The notes under the pieces were generated by a model. The model searched no databases, had not been told where the DNA came from, and worked only from the letters and a program-made list of their open reading frames with translations. This document shows, piece after piece, positions 16,979 through 24,831 of a stretch of DNA of 64,000 nucleotides (its first letter is position 1; each line of letters opens with the position of its first letter). Origin of the DNA: Micromonospora vinacea (GTDB lineage: Bacteria; Actinomycetota; Actinomycetes; Mycobacteriales; Micromonosporaceae); contig NZ_JADOTY010000001.1 in NCBI RefSeq assembly GCF_015751785.1, positions 5,766,001 to 5,830,000 on the forward strand, in the 5' to 3' direction. Both the position numbers and the translations under genes were made by a program.

Positions 16979-17464
16979 GTGTTGATTCGGGAGTTCGTCG
17001 AGCGGGACTGGTCGCAGGTGTGGCCGATCATCGAGGAGGTGATCCGGGCACAGGAGACGTTCCCCTACGACCCGGCGATGACCGCCGAGCAGTCGTACGG
17101 CATGTGGGTCGAGGCGGCGCCGGGGCGAACCGTCGTGGCGGTCGACGGCGAGCGGGTGCTGGGCACCGCGAAGATGGGCACCAACCGGCCCGGGCCGGGC
17201 GCGCACGTGTCCACAGCGAGCTTCATGGTCGCCGCCGACGCGCGGGGGCGGGGCGTGGGGACCGCGCTGTGCCGCGACGCCCTCACCTGGGCCCGCCAGC
17301 GGAGCTACGCCGGCATGCAGTTCAACGCCGTGGTGGAGAGCAACAGGTCGGCGATGCGGTTGTATCGGCGGGAGGGCTTCGAGGTGGTCGGCACCGTGCC
17401 GGGCGCGTTCTGTCACCCCGTCCTCGGCAGGGTCGGCCTGCACGTGATGTACCAGGAGTTCTGA
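16979..17464 (+). CDS. GNAT-family N-acetyltransferase
   Basis: About 161 residues. The N-terminus LIREFVERDWSQVWPIIEEVIRAQETFPYDP and the acetyl-CoA loop ASFMVAADARGRGVGTALCRDAL are typical GNAT, followed by FNAVVESNRSAMRLYRREGFEVVGTVP. It resembles the phosphinothricin/L-amino acid acetyltransferase branch. I placed the start at GTG 16979 because the fold begins directly after it; GTTGATTCG there also offers a TTG at 16982. It lies 48 bases after the APH-like gene and may be co-transcribed with it. The acceptor substrate is unknown. Confidence 0.82.
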   Translation: MLIREFVERDWSQVWPIIEEVIRAQETFPYDPAMTAEQSYGMWVEAAPGRTVVAVDGERVLGTAKMGTNRPGPGAHVSTASFMVAADARGRGVGTALCRDALTWARQRSYAGMQFNAVVESNRSAMRLYRREGFEVVGTVPGAFCHPVLGRVGLHVMYQEF

Positions 17465-17504
17465 CCGCGCCCGCGCCGGCCCGCACCGGCTCGACCAGGA
17501 GGGC

Positions 17505-18776
17505 TCAACCGCCGGCTGGGGCCGGGCGCAGCCCGGGCTGTCCGGCGGCTGACTCCGCGCCGGCGCGGCGGATCGGGGTGAAGAGGCCGCCGACCGCGAC
17601 CAGCAGGCAACCCGCGCCCGCCGCGAGCGTGACCGCCTGCGCACCGTACCGGCCGGCGGCCCAGGTCAGCACCACAGCGCCGGCCGGCCCGAGGGCGTAG
17701 TGCGTGCTCCAGAACGCCGACGTGACCCGGCCCAGCAGGTGATCGGGGGTGATCTCCTGCCGCAGGGACATCGAACAGATCCCACCGACGCTGAGACAGC
17801 ACAGGTACACCGCGGTCAGCGCGGTGACCGCGGGCACGCTCGTGGCGATGCCGACCCCCGCGACGGCGAAGCCGCAGATCGCGTGCGCGCCGATCCAGGT
17901 GGCGCCGAAGCCGCGCCGGCGGCGCAGTGGGGCCACCAGCAGCGCACCGGCGACAGTGCCCAGCGCCGCCAGGCCGAGCACAGTGCCGACGGTGCCCTCC
18001 GAGCCGCCGAGGTCGTGCGTGACGTGGTAGATCAACACGTCGACGAAGCCGTAGGTGAGGAAGATGAAGACCGACAACAGGACGGTCAGCGCGCGCAGCA
18101 CGGGCTGACGCCACAGGAACCGCGCCCCGGCCAGGAACTCGGCAAGCGGGCGTTGCCGAACCACCCCCTCGTCCGCCTGGACGGGGCGCAGTCGGATAAG
18201 CCACAGGCCGGCCGCCGAGAGCGCGAAGCTCGCCGCGTTGACGGCGATGGCGGTGGCCGGGCCGAAGCGGGCCGCCACCACACCGGCGAGCAGTGGCCCG
18301 AGGACGGCCGCCGCCGCGTACGTCGCCTGCAACCGACCGTTGGCCTCGGTGATCCGGTCCCGGTCGACGAGGTTGCGGACCGCGGTCACCGCGGCGACCT
18401 GGAACACCATGCCGGCCGCCTCGCAGATCGGCAGCACGACGAAGAGCAGCCAGACCTGCGGGCCGGCGAGCCACGCCAGTGGCACCAGGGCGTAGAGCAG
18501 CAGCCGGGTCAGGTCGGCCACGATCATCAGGGTGCGACGGTCGTACCGGTCGACAAGCACCCCGCCGAAGATCCCGGCGACGACGGACGCCGCACCCGCG
18601 ACGGCGGTGAGCAGACCCATCTGCGCCACCGACCCGGTCGCCTGGAGCACCAGCAGCGGCACCGCCAGGTAGGCGAACGAGTCGCCCGCCGCCGAGAGTG
18701 ACTGCGCGATCCAGTACGTGCCGAAGGTCCGGTCCCGCCAGAGCGGAGCCCGACCGGCGGCGGTAGATCGGCTCAC
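17505..18776 (-). CDS. MFS transporter (multidrug-efflux-like)
   Basis: About 423 residues and twelve predicted membrane helices. The N-terminus RDRTFGTYWIAQSLSAAGDSFAYLAVPLLVLQATGSVAQMG is the start of the MFS_3/enterobactin-exporter-like group, and the loop GVLVDRYDRRTLMIVADLTRLLLY is the conserved loop 2-3 motif. It probably exports a hydrophobic or drug-like compound by proton antiport. The start GTG 18776 replaces a longer frame to 18866 whose N-terminal part is Arg-rich and not family-like. It is single, divergent from the FAD oxidoreductase gene, and ends tail to tail with the GNAT gene. Confidence 0.86.
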   Translation of the reverse strand: MSRSTAAGRAPLWRDRTFGTYWIAQSLSAAGDSFAYLAVPLLVLQATGSVAQMGLLTAVAGAASVVAGIFGGVLVDRYDRRTLMIVADLTRLLLYALVPLAWLAGPQVWLLFVVLPICEAAGMVFQVAAVTAVRNLVDRDRITEANGRLQATYAAAAVLGPLLAGVVAARFGPATAIAVNAASFALSAAGLWLIRLRPVQADEGVVRQRPLAEFLAGARFLWRQPVLRALTVLLSVFIFLTYGFVDVLIYHVTHDLGGSEGTVGTVLGLAALGTVAGALLVAPLRRRRGFGATWIGAHAICGFAVAGVGIATSVPAVTALTAVYLCCLSVGGICSMSLRQEITPDHLLGRVTSAFWSTHYALGPAGAVVLTWAAGRYGAQAVTLAAGAGCLLVAVGGLFTPIRRAGAESAAGQPGLRPAPAGG

Positions 18777-18900
18777 CGCGCCAAGGGTAGTGAACGCGGC
18801 CGTCCCACGCTGGCCGTGGCGGGCGTCACAGGGCCGCCATGTCACGAACCGACGAGCGGCACGCATCTCGTGGTCGTCACCCGATCAGAGAGGCGAAACA

Positions 18901-20103
18901 ATGAGCACATCGCATCGACAGGTCCCGGCGGACACGCACCGCGTCCTGATCCTGGGCGCGGGCTACGCGGGCATGGCCGCGGCGACCCAGCTCGCGGCCC
19001 GGACCAGGCGGGCCGACGTGCAGGTGACAGTGGTCAACGCGCAGGAGCGATTCACCGAGCGTCTCCGGCTGCACATGACGGCGACCGGGCAGCGGCTCGC
19101 CGAGCTGAACATCAGTGAGCTGCTGGCCGCGACGGGTGCGCAGTTCGTGTGCGGCTGGGTGACGGCGGTGGACGCCCACGCGAAGACCGTCCGCGTCGAC
19201 GACAGCCGGGTGCTGCGCTACGACACCCTGGTCTACGCGTTGGGCAGCGTGACGGACACGGCGGCGGTCCCGGGCGTCGAGGAGCACGCGTACGTCCTGG
19301 ACAGTCCGAGCGGCGCGACCACCCTGGCGGACCGGCTGACCCGGCTCGGCACCGGCACTGTCGTCGTCGTCGGAAGCGGGTTGACCGGGGTCGAGGCGGC
19401 CGCGGAGATCGCGGAACGGCACCCGGAGGTCGCTGTCACGCTGGTGGGCCAGCAGGATCCGGGGGCGAGCATGAACCCGAAGGCCCGGGCGTACCTGCGG
19501 TCCGCGCTGACCCGCCTCGGCGTCCAGATGATCACGGGAACGGCGGTCACCAGGGTCCGGCCCGACGGGGTCGAGCTGGCCGGCGCGGAAACCGTGGCGG
19601 CCGACGTCGTCCTCTGGGCGGGAGGCACCCGGGTGGCGCCGTTGGCCGCCGCCGCCGGGTTGACCGTCGACGAACGCGGCCGTGTCGTCACCGACCCCGC
19701 GTTGCGGTCGGTGTCGCACCCCGAGGTGTACGCGATCGGCGATGCGGCCGCGATCCGGCAGGGCTACGGGATGCTGCACGGCACCTGCCAGAGCGGCATG
19801 CCGACCGGCGTGCACGCGGCGCTCTCGATCGCCCGCGTGCTGCGGGGTAGGCAACCCCGACCGTTCCGGTTCGGTTACTACCACAAGCCGGTGAGCCTGG
19901 GCCGAAACGATGCGGTCGTGCAGTTCACCCGCCCCGACGACAGCCCTCGCCGCGGGTATCTGACCGGGCGGGTGGCGGTCTGGTACAAGGAGACCGTGAC
20001 CGCTTCACCCTGGCCGACCTACCGCCGCATGTCGCGGCTGCCCTCCTCCGGTGCGTTCTGGCCGCGCGGCGGCCGCTTCACCCGCCTGGGGGACGCCCGG
20101 TGA
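18901..20103 (+). CDS. FAD-dependent oxidoreductase (NDH-2-like)
   Basis: A 400-residue two-dinucleotide-binding flavoprotein. The FAD site is HRVLILGAGYAGMAAATQLA. The NAD(P)H site is GTVVVVGSGLTGVEAAAEIAERHPEVAVTLV. A second FAD contact is HPEVYAIGDAAAI. It belongs with NDH-2-like and FAD-dependent pyridine-nucleotide oxidoreductases and would move electrons from NAD(P)H to a quinone or other acceptor. The ATG at 18901 has GAGAGGCG upstream. Its stop overlaps the start of the ECF41 sigma factor gene by four bases. Oxidoreductases are the classic partners and targets of ECF41 factors, so this gene is the likely regulon core. Confidence 0.87.
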   Translation: MSTSHRQVPADTHRVLILGAGYAGMAAATQLAARTRRADVQVTVVNAQERFTERLRLHMTATGQRLAELNISELLAATGAQFVCGWVTAVDAHAKTVRVDDSRVLRYDTLVYALGSVTDTAAVPGVEEHAYVLDSPSGATTLADRLTRLGTGTVVVVGSGLTGVEAAAEIAERHPEVAVTLVGQQDPGASMNPKARAYLRSALTRLGVQMITGTAVTRVRPDGVELAGAETVAADVVLWAGGTRVAPLAAAAGLTVDERGRVVTDPALRSVSHPEVYAIGDAAAIRQGYGMLHGTCQSGMPTGVHAALSIARVLRGRQPRPFRFGYYHKPVSLGRNDAVVQFTRPDDSPRRGYLTGRVAVWYKETVTASPWPTYRRMSRLPSSGAFWPRGGRFTRLGDAR

Positions 20104-21008
20104 CGCGCCCGCCGGACGCCGACGAGCAGGTGTTCCACAGTCATCGCAACCTGCTGTTCTCGGTCGCCTACCGGATCCTCGGCAGCGCGGCCGACGCCGA
20201 GGACGCGGTGCAGGACGCCTGGATCAGGTGGTCCTCGGCCGACCGCTCCCAGGTGGCCGACCCCAAGGCGTACCTCGCCCGCATCGTGTCGAACCTCGCG
20301 ATGCAGCACCTGCGCTCGGCCCGGCATCACCGCGAAACCTATGTGGGGCCGTGGTTGCCCGAGCCCGTCCTGACCGATGCCGACGCCGTCACCGACGCCG
20401 AGTCGGTGTCGATGGCGATGCTGGTGGTGCTGGAGACGCTCAGCCCGCTCGAGCGTGCCGTGTTCGTCCTGCGGGAGGTCTTCGACTTCAGCCACGCGGA
20501 GATCGCGGTGGCGGTGGAACGCTCCGAGGCCGCGGTCCGCCAGACCGCCCGCCGTGCTCGCGAGCACGTGCGGGGTCAGCGGCCACGCTTCACGGCGGAC
20601 CGATCGCAGCAGCGCGGGGTCACCGAGCGGTTCCTCGCCGCCTCGACCGGCGGCGACATCAACACCCTGCTGGAGCTGCTGTCCCCGGACGTCACGTTGT
20701 GGACGGACGGTGGCGGTAAGGTCCGCCAGGCCCTGCGTCCCATCAGGGGCGCCGAAAAGGTCGCCGCGTGGTTCGCGGCCATCAGCACCGTCCCCTACCA
20801 GGGCGTTGCGCCGCACGACATGCATGCCGCCCTGGTCGACATCAACGGGGCGCCTGGGCTGGTGTTCAGCGGTGCGGGCCGGGTGGTCGCCACCCTCTCC
20901 TTCGACGTCGACGCGGGCGGACGCATCACTACCATCCACAACGTCGCCAACCCCGACAAGCTGCGCGCCGTCGCCGACGGCGCCACCCACCACCTCGCGA
21001 CGCGCTGA
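20100..21008 (+). CDS. sigJ: ECF41 RNA polymerase sigma factor (SigJ-like) with SnoaL-like C-terminal domain
   Basis: A 302-residue group IV sigma factor. Region 2 is LFSVAYRILGSAADAEDAVQDAWIRW and region 4 is LSPLERAVFVLREVFDFSHAEIAVAVERSEAAVRQ. A linker motif YVGPWLPEP follows region 2. The C-terminal extension (about 190-302) is an NTF2/SnoaL-like domain with the DGGGK and NPDKL motifs that define ECF41. In this group the extension replaces a separate anti-sigma factor and tunes activity. No anti-sigma gene is present nearby, as expected. Its four-base overlap with the FAD oxidoreductase gene fits the known ECF41-oxidoreductase pairing. Confidence 0.9.
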   Translation: MTRPPDADEQVFHSHRNLLFSVAYRILGSAADAEDAVQDAWIRWSSADRSQVADPKAYLARIVSNLAMQHLRSARHHRETYVGPWLPEPVLTDADAVTDAESVSMAMLVVLETLSPLERAVFVLREVFDFSHAEIAVAVERSEAAVRQTARRAREHVRGQRPRFTADRSQQRGVTERFLAASTGGDINTLLELLSPDVTLWTDGGGKVRQALRPIRGAEKVAAWFAAISTVPYQGVAPHDMHAALVDINGAPGLVFSGAGRVVATLSFDVDAGGRITTIHNVANPDKLRAVADGATHHLATR

Positions 21009-21024
21009 GCCGGGTGACGCACCG

Positions 21025-21930
21025 TCAGCCGGTGCTGGTGAGGTCGGTCGTCGCCGCGAGCTCCGTGACCAGGTCCAGGAACCGGTGCAGTGCGGGTGCG
21101 GTGTTGCCCGCCAACCACACCATCTCGGTGTACGTGTAGGCGCCGGCCAACGGGACGAACACCACGCCGGTGCGGCGGAGGCTGGCCGCCGAGCAGGCGA
21201 GCCGGGTGACGCCAAGTCCGGCGGCGACCAGGCCGAGGAGGCTCTGCACGGCGGCCTCCTCCTGGACGACTGTCGGTGCGAAGCCCGCCTCCCGGAACTG
21301 CTCCTCGTAGGCGCGGTGCCAGGGTTCCCAGGAGCTGCGCGGCGTCATGACCCACGGTTCGTTGGCCAGGTCGGCGAGCGTCAACTCGTCGCGCCCGGCG
21401 AGCGGGTGCCCCTCGGGCAGCACCGCGCAGACCGGTTCGGTCGTCAGTCTCCTGGACTCCAGGCCGGGAACGAGCGGGGTCCGGGTGAAGGCGACGTCGA
21501 ACCGGCCGTCGAGGACGCCCTGGACCAGGGGCGCGATGCTGGTGGTCTCGGTGGCCAGGTGCAGGTCGGGGAGGTGGTGGCGGACCTCCCGGACCACCGG
21601 GGGCAGCAGGTGGTTGGCGACGGTGGCCAGGAAGGCGAGCCGGAGGGTGCCGACCTCGCCCCGCTGGGCCCGTCCCACGACGGCGACGGCCTGCTCGGCG
21701 CGGTCGGTCACGGCACGCGCCTCGGGCACGAACAGGGCGCCGATGTCGGTGAGGGTGGTGCCGCGGCTGTCGCGGTCGAACAGTTTCGCCCCAAGGGCGC
21801 GTTCCAGGGCGGTGATCTGCTGCGACAGCGACTGCTGGGCGATCATGAGGCGGGCCGCGGCCCGGGTGAAGCTCAGCTCCTCCGCGAGGACCAGGAAGTA
21901 CCGCAGTTGTCGCAGCTCAGGCGTGGCCAC
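21025..21930 (-). CDS. LysR-family transcriptional regulator
   Basis: About 301 residues. The N-terminal winged helix reads LRQLRYFLVLAEELSFTRAAARLMIAQQSLSQQITALERALGAKLF, and the rest is the LysR substrate-binding domain (LRLAFLATVANHLLPPVVREVRHHLPDLHL... VMTPRSSWEPWHRAYEEQF). GTG 21930 is the natural start, since PELRQLRYF begins just after it; the longer frame upstream is not protein-like. It is divergent from an SDR gene, the usual arrangement for a LysR regulator and its target. The inverted repeat at 22021-22036 is a candidate binding site. Confidence 0.88.
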   Translation of the reverse strand: MATPELRQLRYFLVLAEELSFTRAAARLMIAQQSLSQQITALERALGAKLFDRDSRGTTLTDIGALFVPEARAVTDRAEQAVAVVGRAQRGEVGTLRLAFLATVANHLLPPVVREVRHHLPDLHLATETTSIAPLVQGVLDGRFDVAFTRTPLVPGLESRRLTTEPVCAVLPEGHPLAGRDELTLADLANEPWVMTPRSSWEPWHRAYEEQFREAGFAPTVVQEEAAVQSLLGLVAAGLGVTRLACSAASLRRTGVVFVPLAGAYTYTEMVWLAGNTAPALHRFLDLVTELAATTDLTSTG

Positions 21931-22020
21931 AGCAACAGACTGTAGCCACGTCAGGAAGAGCGTGTTGGCCGTCCGCGCAGACCCCCGCGCACGATCGGTG
22001 CGGAGGGCGGTGCCGGCACA

Positions 22021-22036
22021 CCGTACGCCTGTACGG
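22021..22036. promoter_or_regulatory. inverted repeat in the LysR/SDR intergenic region
   Basis: CCGTACGCCTGTACGG is a perfect six-base dyad (CCGTAC/GTACGG) around GCCT. It lies between the divergent starts, 47 bases before the SDR ATG. It could be a LysR or other operator. The classical T-N11-A spacing is not obvious. Confidence 0.4.
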
Positions 22037-22082
22037 CGAGCCGGCTCGGCCACGTGAGGACACACACCGAAGGAAGTCGATC

Positions 22083-23021
22083 ATGTCGGAAACACGCGTC
22101 AGCACACCGTTCGACGCCCGTTCCACCGCCGCCGACGTCGTGGCCGGTGTCGACCTGACCGGGCAGCGCGCCGTCGTCACCGGCGCCTCGTCGGGCATCG
22201 GGTTGGAGACTGCCCGGGCGCTGGCCATGGCGGGCGCCGAGGTGACAGTGGCGGTACGGGACGTGCGGGCCGGGGAACGGACCGCGCGGGAGATCGGCAC
22301 CGGGGCCCCGAACCGGCTGATCCGGGTCACGCCGTTGGACCTGTCCGACCAGCGGTCCGTCGCCGCCTTCGTGGCCGCGTGGGACGGCCCCCTGCACATC
22401 CTGGTCAACAACGCCGGGGTGTCGGCGACCCCCGAGATGCGCACCGCGCAGGGTTGGGAGTTGCAGTTCGCCACCAACCACCTCGGCCACTTCGCACTCG
22501 CCAACGGGCTGTACCCGGCACTCGCCGGGGCCGGCCGGGCCCGCGTGGTGTCGCTGAGTTCCATCGCCCACGTTCAGACCCCGATGGTCTTCGAGGACGT
22601 CAACTTCCGGGAACGCCCCTATGACCGTCTTCTCGCCTACGGCGAGTCGAAGACCGCCACGGCGCTGTTCGCGGTGGAGGCGAACCGGCGTTGGGCCGGC
22701 GACGGCATCACCGTCAACGCGGCCAACCCGGGTGCGGTCACCACCAACCTGGGACGGCATCTCACCGAGGAGGACTACGCGAACCTTCCGGCGTACGACT
22801 TCAAGACCCCGCAGCAGGGGGCCGCGACCTCAGTGCTGCTCGCCGCGTGGCCGCAACTGGAGGGCATCGGCGGTCGGTACTTCGAGGATGGCGAGCAGGC
22901 GGTGCCCTACCGCCCCGAGACGCCGCTGCGAGGCGTCGCCGACCATGCGACCGACCCGGCCGCGGCTGCGCGACTGTGGCAGCTCTCGCTGGATCTGCTC
23001 GCCGACGCGCCGCGTGCCTGA
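22083..23021 (+). CDS. short-chain dehydrogenase/reductase
   Basis: A 312-residue classical/extended SDR of the retinol-dehydrogenase-like or oxidoreductase group. The cofactor loop is VVTGASSGIGLETARALA, the NNAG motif is ILVNNAGVSATPE, a catalytic Ser is in VVSLSSIAHVQTP, and YGESKTATALFA supplies the Tyr-x-x-x-Lys. It probably uses NADP(H). Divergent from a LysR gene that likely controls it. Followed by a strong hairpin, so it is monocistronic. Substrate unknown. Confidence 0.88.
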   Translation: MSETRVSTPFDARSTAADVVAGVDLTGQRAVVTGASSGIGLETARALAMAGAEVTVAVRDVRAGERTAREIGTGAPNRLIRVTPLDLSDQRSVAAFVAAWDGPLHILVNNAGVSATPEMRTAQGWELQFATNHLGHFALANGLYPALAGAGRARVVSLSSIAHVQTPMVFEDVNFRERPYDRLLAYGESKTATALFAVEANRRWAGDGITVNAANPGAVTTNLGRHLTEEDYANLPAYDFKTPQQGAATSVLLAAWPQLEGIGGRYFEDGEQAVPYRPETPLRGVADHATDPAAAARLWQLSLDLLADAPRA

Positions 23022-23025
23022 ACGC

Positions 23026-23063
23026 CCGGAAACGGCCGCGGGATCCCCCGCGGCCGTTTCCGG
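23026..23063. terminator. strong bidirectional hairpin terminator
   Basis: Arms CCGGAAACGGCCGCGGG and CCCGCGGCCGTTTCCGG are perfectly complementary over 17 bases with a loop of ATCC. It lies between the convergent SDR and FMN reductase genes and should stop transcription from both sides. Confidence 0.85.
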
Positions 23064-23076
23064 AAGACGCTAAGGC

Positions 23077-23637
23077 TCAGCCCTTGCGCAGCGGCGCGAG
23101 CGCGGTGCTCCAGGCGACCACCTGGTCGAGCGTGGCGGTCAGCGAGTCCTGGTGGAACTGGTTGGGCTTGAAGACGCTGAAGTTCTCGAAGTCGGTGAAG
23201 AGCGACAGCGCGACCTGCGAACGCACGTCGGCCATCTGCAGCTCACCGGAGATCAGACGCAGGTGTTCCACGGCGCGCGTCCCGCCGACCGAGCCGTAGC
23301 TGACGAAGCCGATGGCCTTGTTGTTCCACTCGGCGTAGAGGAAGTCGATGGCGTTCTTCAGGGCACCCGAGGTCGAGTGGTTGTACTCGGGGGTGACCAT
23401 GATGAACCCGTCGAACGACGCGATCGTCTCGGCCCACCGCTTGGTGTGCGGCTGGCTGTACTGACCCATCGAGGGCGGGTACGCCTCGTCGAGGTGCGGC
23501 AGCTGGTAGTCGAGCAGGTCGATCAGCTCGTACTCCGCGTCGGAGCGCTGCTTGGCGATCTCGAGCACCCAGCGGGCGACGGCCTCGCCGTTACGCCCCG
23601 GGCGGGTGCTTCCGAGGATGATCCCGATCCTGGTCAT
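23077..23637 (-). CDS. NADPH-dependent FMN reductase family protein
   Basis: A 186-residue flavodoxin-fold quinone or FMN reductase. The phosphate-binding loop is ILGSTRPGRNGEAVARWV and the flavin-contact motif is MVTPEYNHSTSGALKNAIDFLYAEWNNKAIGFVSYGS. Such enzymes carry out two-electron reduction of quinones, azo dyes or FMN in the cytosol. It is divergent from a MarR gene across a region with two palindromes, the standard layout for a MarR regulator responding to quinone or electrophile stress. Confidence 0.9.
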   Translation of the reverse strand: MTRIGIILGSTRPGRNGEAVARWVLEIAKQRSDAEYELIDLLDYQLPHLDEAYPPSMGQYSQPHTKRWAETIASFDGFIMVTPEYNHSTSGALKNAIDFLYAEWNNKAIGFVSYGSVGGTRAVEHLRLISGELQMADVRSQVALSLFTDFENFSVFKPNQFHQDSLTATLDQVVAWSTALAPLRKG

Positions 23638-23687
23638 GTGTGGCGCCTTTCAGAGGTCCTTGCCTGACGACGGGAACGCTAACCGGT

Positions 23688-23763
23688 GCTTGATTGGTCA
23701 AGCAAACATGTGGCCTATGGGCGTGGTCACACGGAGGGTAAGCACTTGCTCAGTCAAACAAGT
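23688..23763. promoter_or_regulatory. MarR operators between FMN reductase and marR
   Basis: Two dyads are visible. GCTTGATTGGTCAAGC (23688-23703) is perfect over six-base arms. ACTTGCTCAGTCAAACAAGT (23744-23763) has ACTTG/CAAGT ends around a partly symmetrical centre and ends 11 bases before the marR ATG. Both share a CTTG...CAAG core. Probably MarR binding sites controlling both genes. Confidence 0.6.
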
Positions 23764-23774
23764 ATGATGAGAGG

Positions 23775-24248
23775 ATGTCCAACCCCTCCGCAGAGACTCC
23801 GCAACCCCTCACCCCGGACGAGGAATCCCTGGTCCGCGCCCTGGGCCAGGTGATGCACGTCCTGCCCCGCGCGATCGACGCGGACATGGTCGGTGACCGT
23901 CAGCTCCCGCTCACCGAGTACACAGCGCTGATGAACCTCTCCGAGGCGCCGGACCGGCGAATGCGCATGAACGAGCTCGCCGCGCTCTGCCACCTCTCCC
24001 TCAGCGGCATGACCCGTACGATCATCCGGCTGGAGACGCAGGGCCTGGTCCGGCGGGAACGGTGCGAGGAGGACGCGCGCGGCTGGAACGCCGTCCTCAC
24101 CGACGCGGGCTACGCCCGCCTGCAGGAGTCCTGGCCCAGTCACCTGGCCGCCGTGCGCCGCCGGTTCCTCCAGCACTTCGAGGGCTTCGATCTTGCCCAG
24201 TTGGCCCGCGCGTTCCAGCAAGCCGGCACGGCAGAGCCGACCGACTGA
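23775..24248 (+). CDS. MarR-family transcriptional regulator
   Basis: A 157-residue winged-helix repressor. The recognition region is RMNELAALCHLSLSGMTRTIIRLETQGLVRRERCEEDARGWNAVLTDAG. A lone cysteine at the wing (RRERCEEDARG) and another in the helix-turn-helix (ALCHLS) could sense redox state, but this is only a possibility. It is divergent from the FMN reductase gene, whose promoter region carries matching palindromes, so quinone- or oxidant-responsive control is plausible. The ATG at 23775 directly follows GAGAGG with no spacing, so either spacing is unusual or the message is leaderless. Confidence 0.88.
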   Translation: MSNPSAETPQPLTPDEESLVRALGQVMHVLPRAIDADMVGDRQLPLTEYTALMNLSEAPDRRMRMNELAALCHLSLSGMTRTIIRLETQGLVRRERCEEDARGWNAVLTDAGYARLQESWPSHLAAVRRRFLQHFEGFDLAQLARAFQQAGTAEPTD

Positions 24249-24282
24249 GCCAACGCAGGCCCGGCCGGTCGCCCATCCGGCC

Positions 24283-24783
24283 TCAGCCGAGCAGCCGGCC
24301 CTCGGCCAGCAGCGCCCACGCCAGCAACCCGAAGGCGCCGGTCGACGCGACGGCACGGACCACGTTGGCGCGTACCCAGGTGACCTCGAAGCGCGCCCGC
24401 AGCGACGCGAGGTCGGTGGCGTCGTCGACGTCGCCGGCGCCGGCCAGCACGTTGTTGAGCGGCACGTTGACCACCGCGGTGACGCCGAGCACCACCAGGT
24501 ACAGCAGCAGCCCGGCGACGATCCACGGCAGCACCGCCCGACGCTCGGCCCCCAGGTGCAGCGCCGCCGCCAGCAGCGTGAACAGCAGTGCGCCGCCGAA
24601 GCACACAGCGAACCATCCGTTGAGGATCGACTCGTTGATCCGCCGCATGGCGAGCACCAACGTCCGGTCGTCGGTGCGGGCCAGACCCGGCATGACCGCG
24701 TACGCGAAGGCGGCGAACAGCCCGGCGGTCAGACCGGTGGTGAGGGTGGCGGCGAACAGGCTGGCGGTACTCAGAACTCCCAT
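24283..24783 (-). CDS. DUF1772 family membrane protein (anthrone-oxygenase-like)
   Basis: About 166 residues with four membrane helices. It begins STASLFAATLTTGLTAGLFAAFAYAVMPGLAR and has the family's central RRINESILNGWFAVCFGGALLFTLLAA and the polar segment VNVPLNNVLAGAG. DUF1772 relatives include fungal anthrone oxygenases, but most bacterial members are uncharacterised. ATG 24783 has GGCGG immediately before it and fits the family start better than 24819. It is monocistronic and tail to tail with marR. The gap to desD is short, but this gene lies downstream of the des operon and could be read through from it. Confidence 0.72.
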   Translation of the reverse strand: MGVLSTASLFAATLTTGLTAGLFAAFAYAVMPGLARTDDRTLVLAMRRINESILNGWFAVCFGGALLFTLLAAALHLGAERRAVLPWIVAGLLLYLVVLGVTAVVNVPLNNVLAGAGDVDDATDLASLRARFEVTWVRANVVRAVASTGAFGLLAWALLAEGRLLG

Positions 24784-24831
24784 CCGCCTATTGCACCCGT
24801 TGGCATGCGTACCGACCAAACGCGACGGCGG

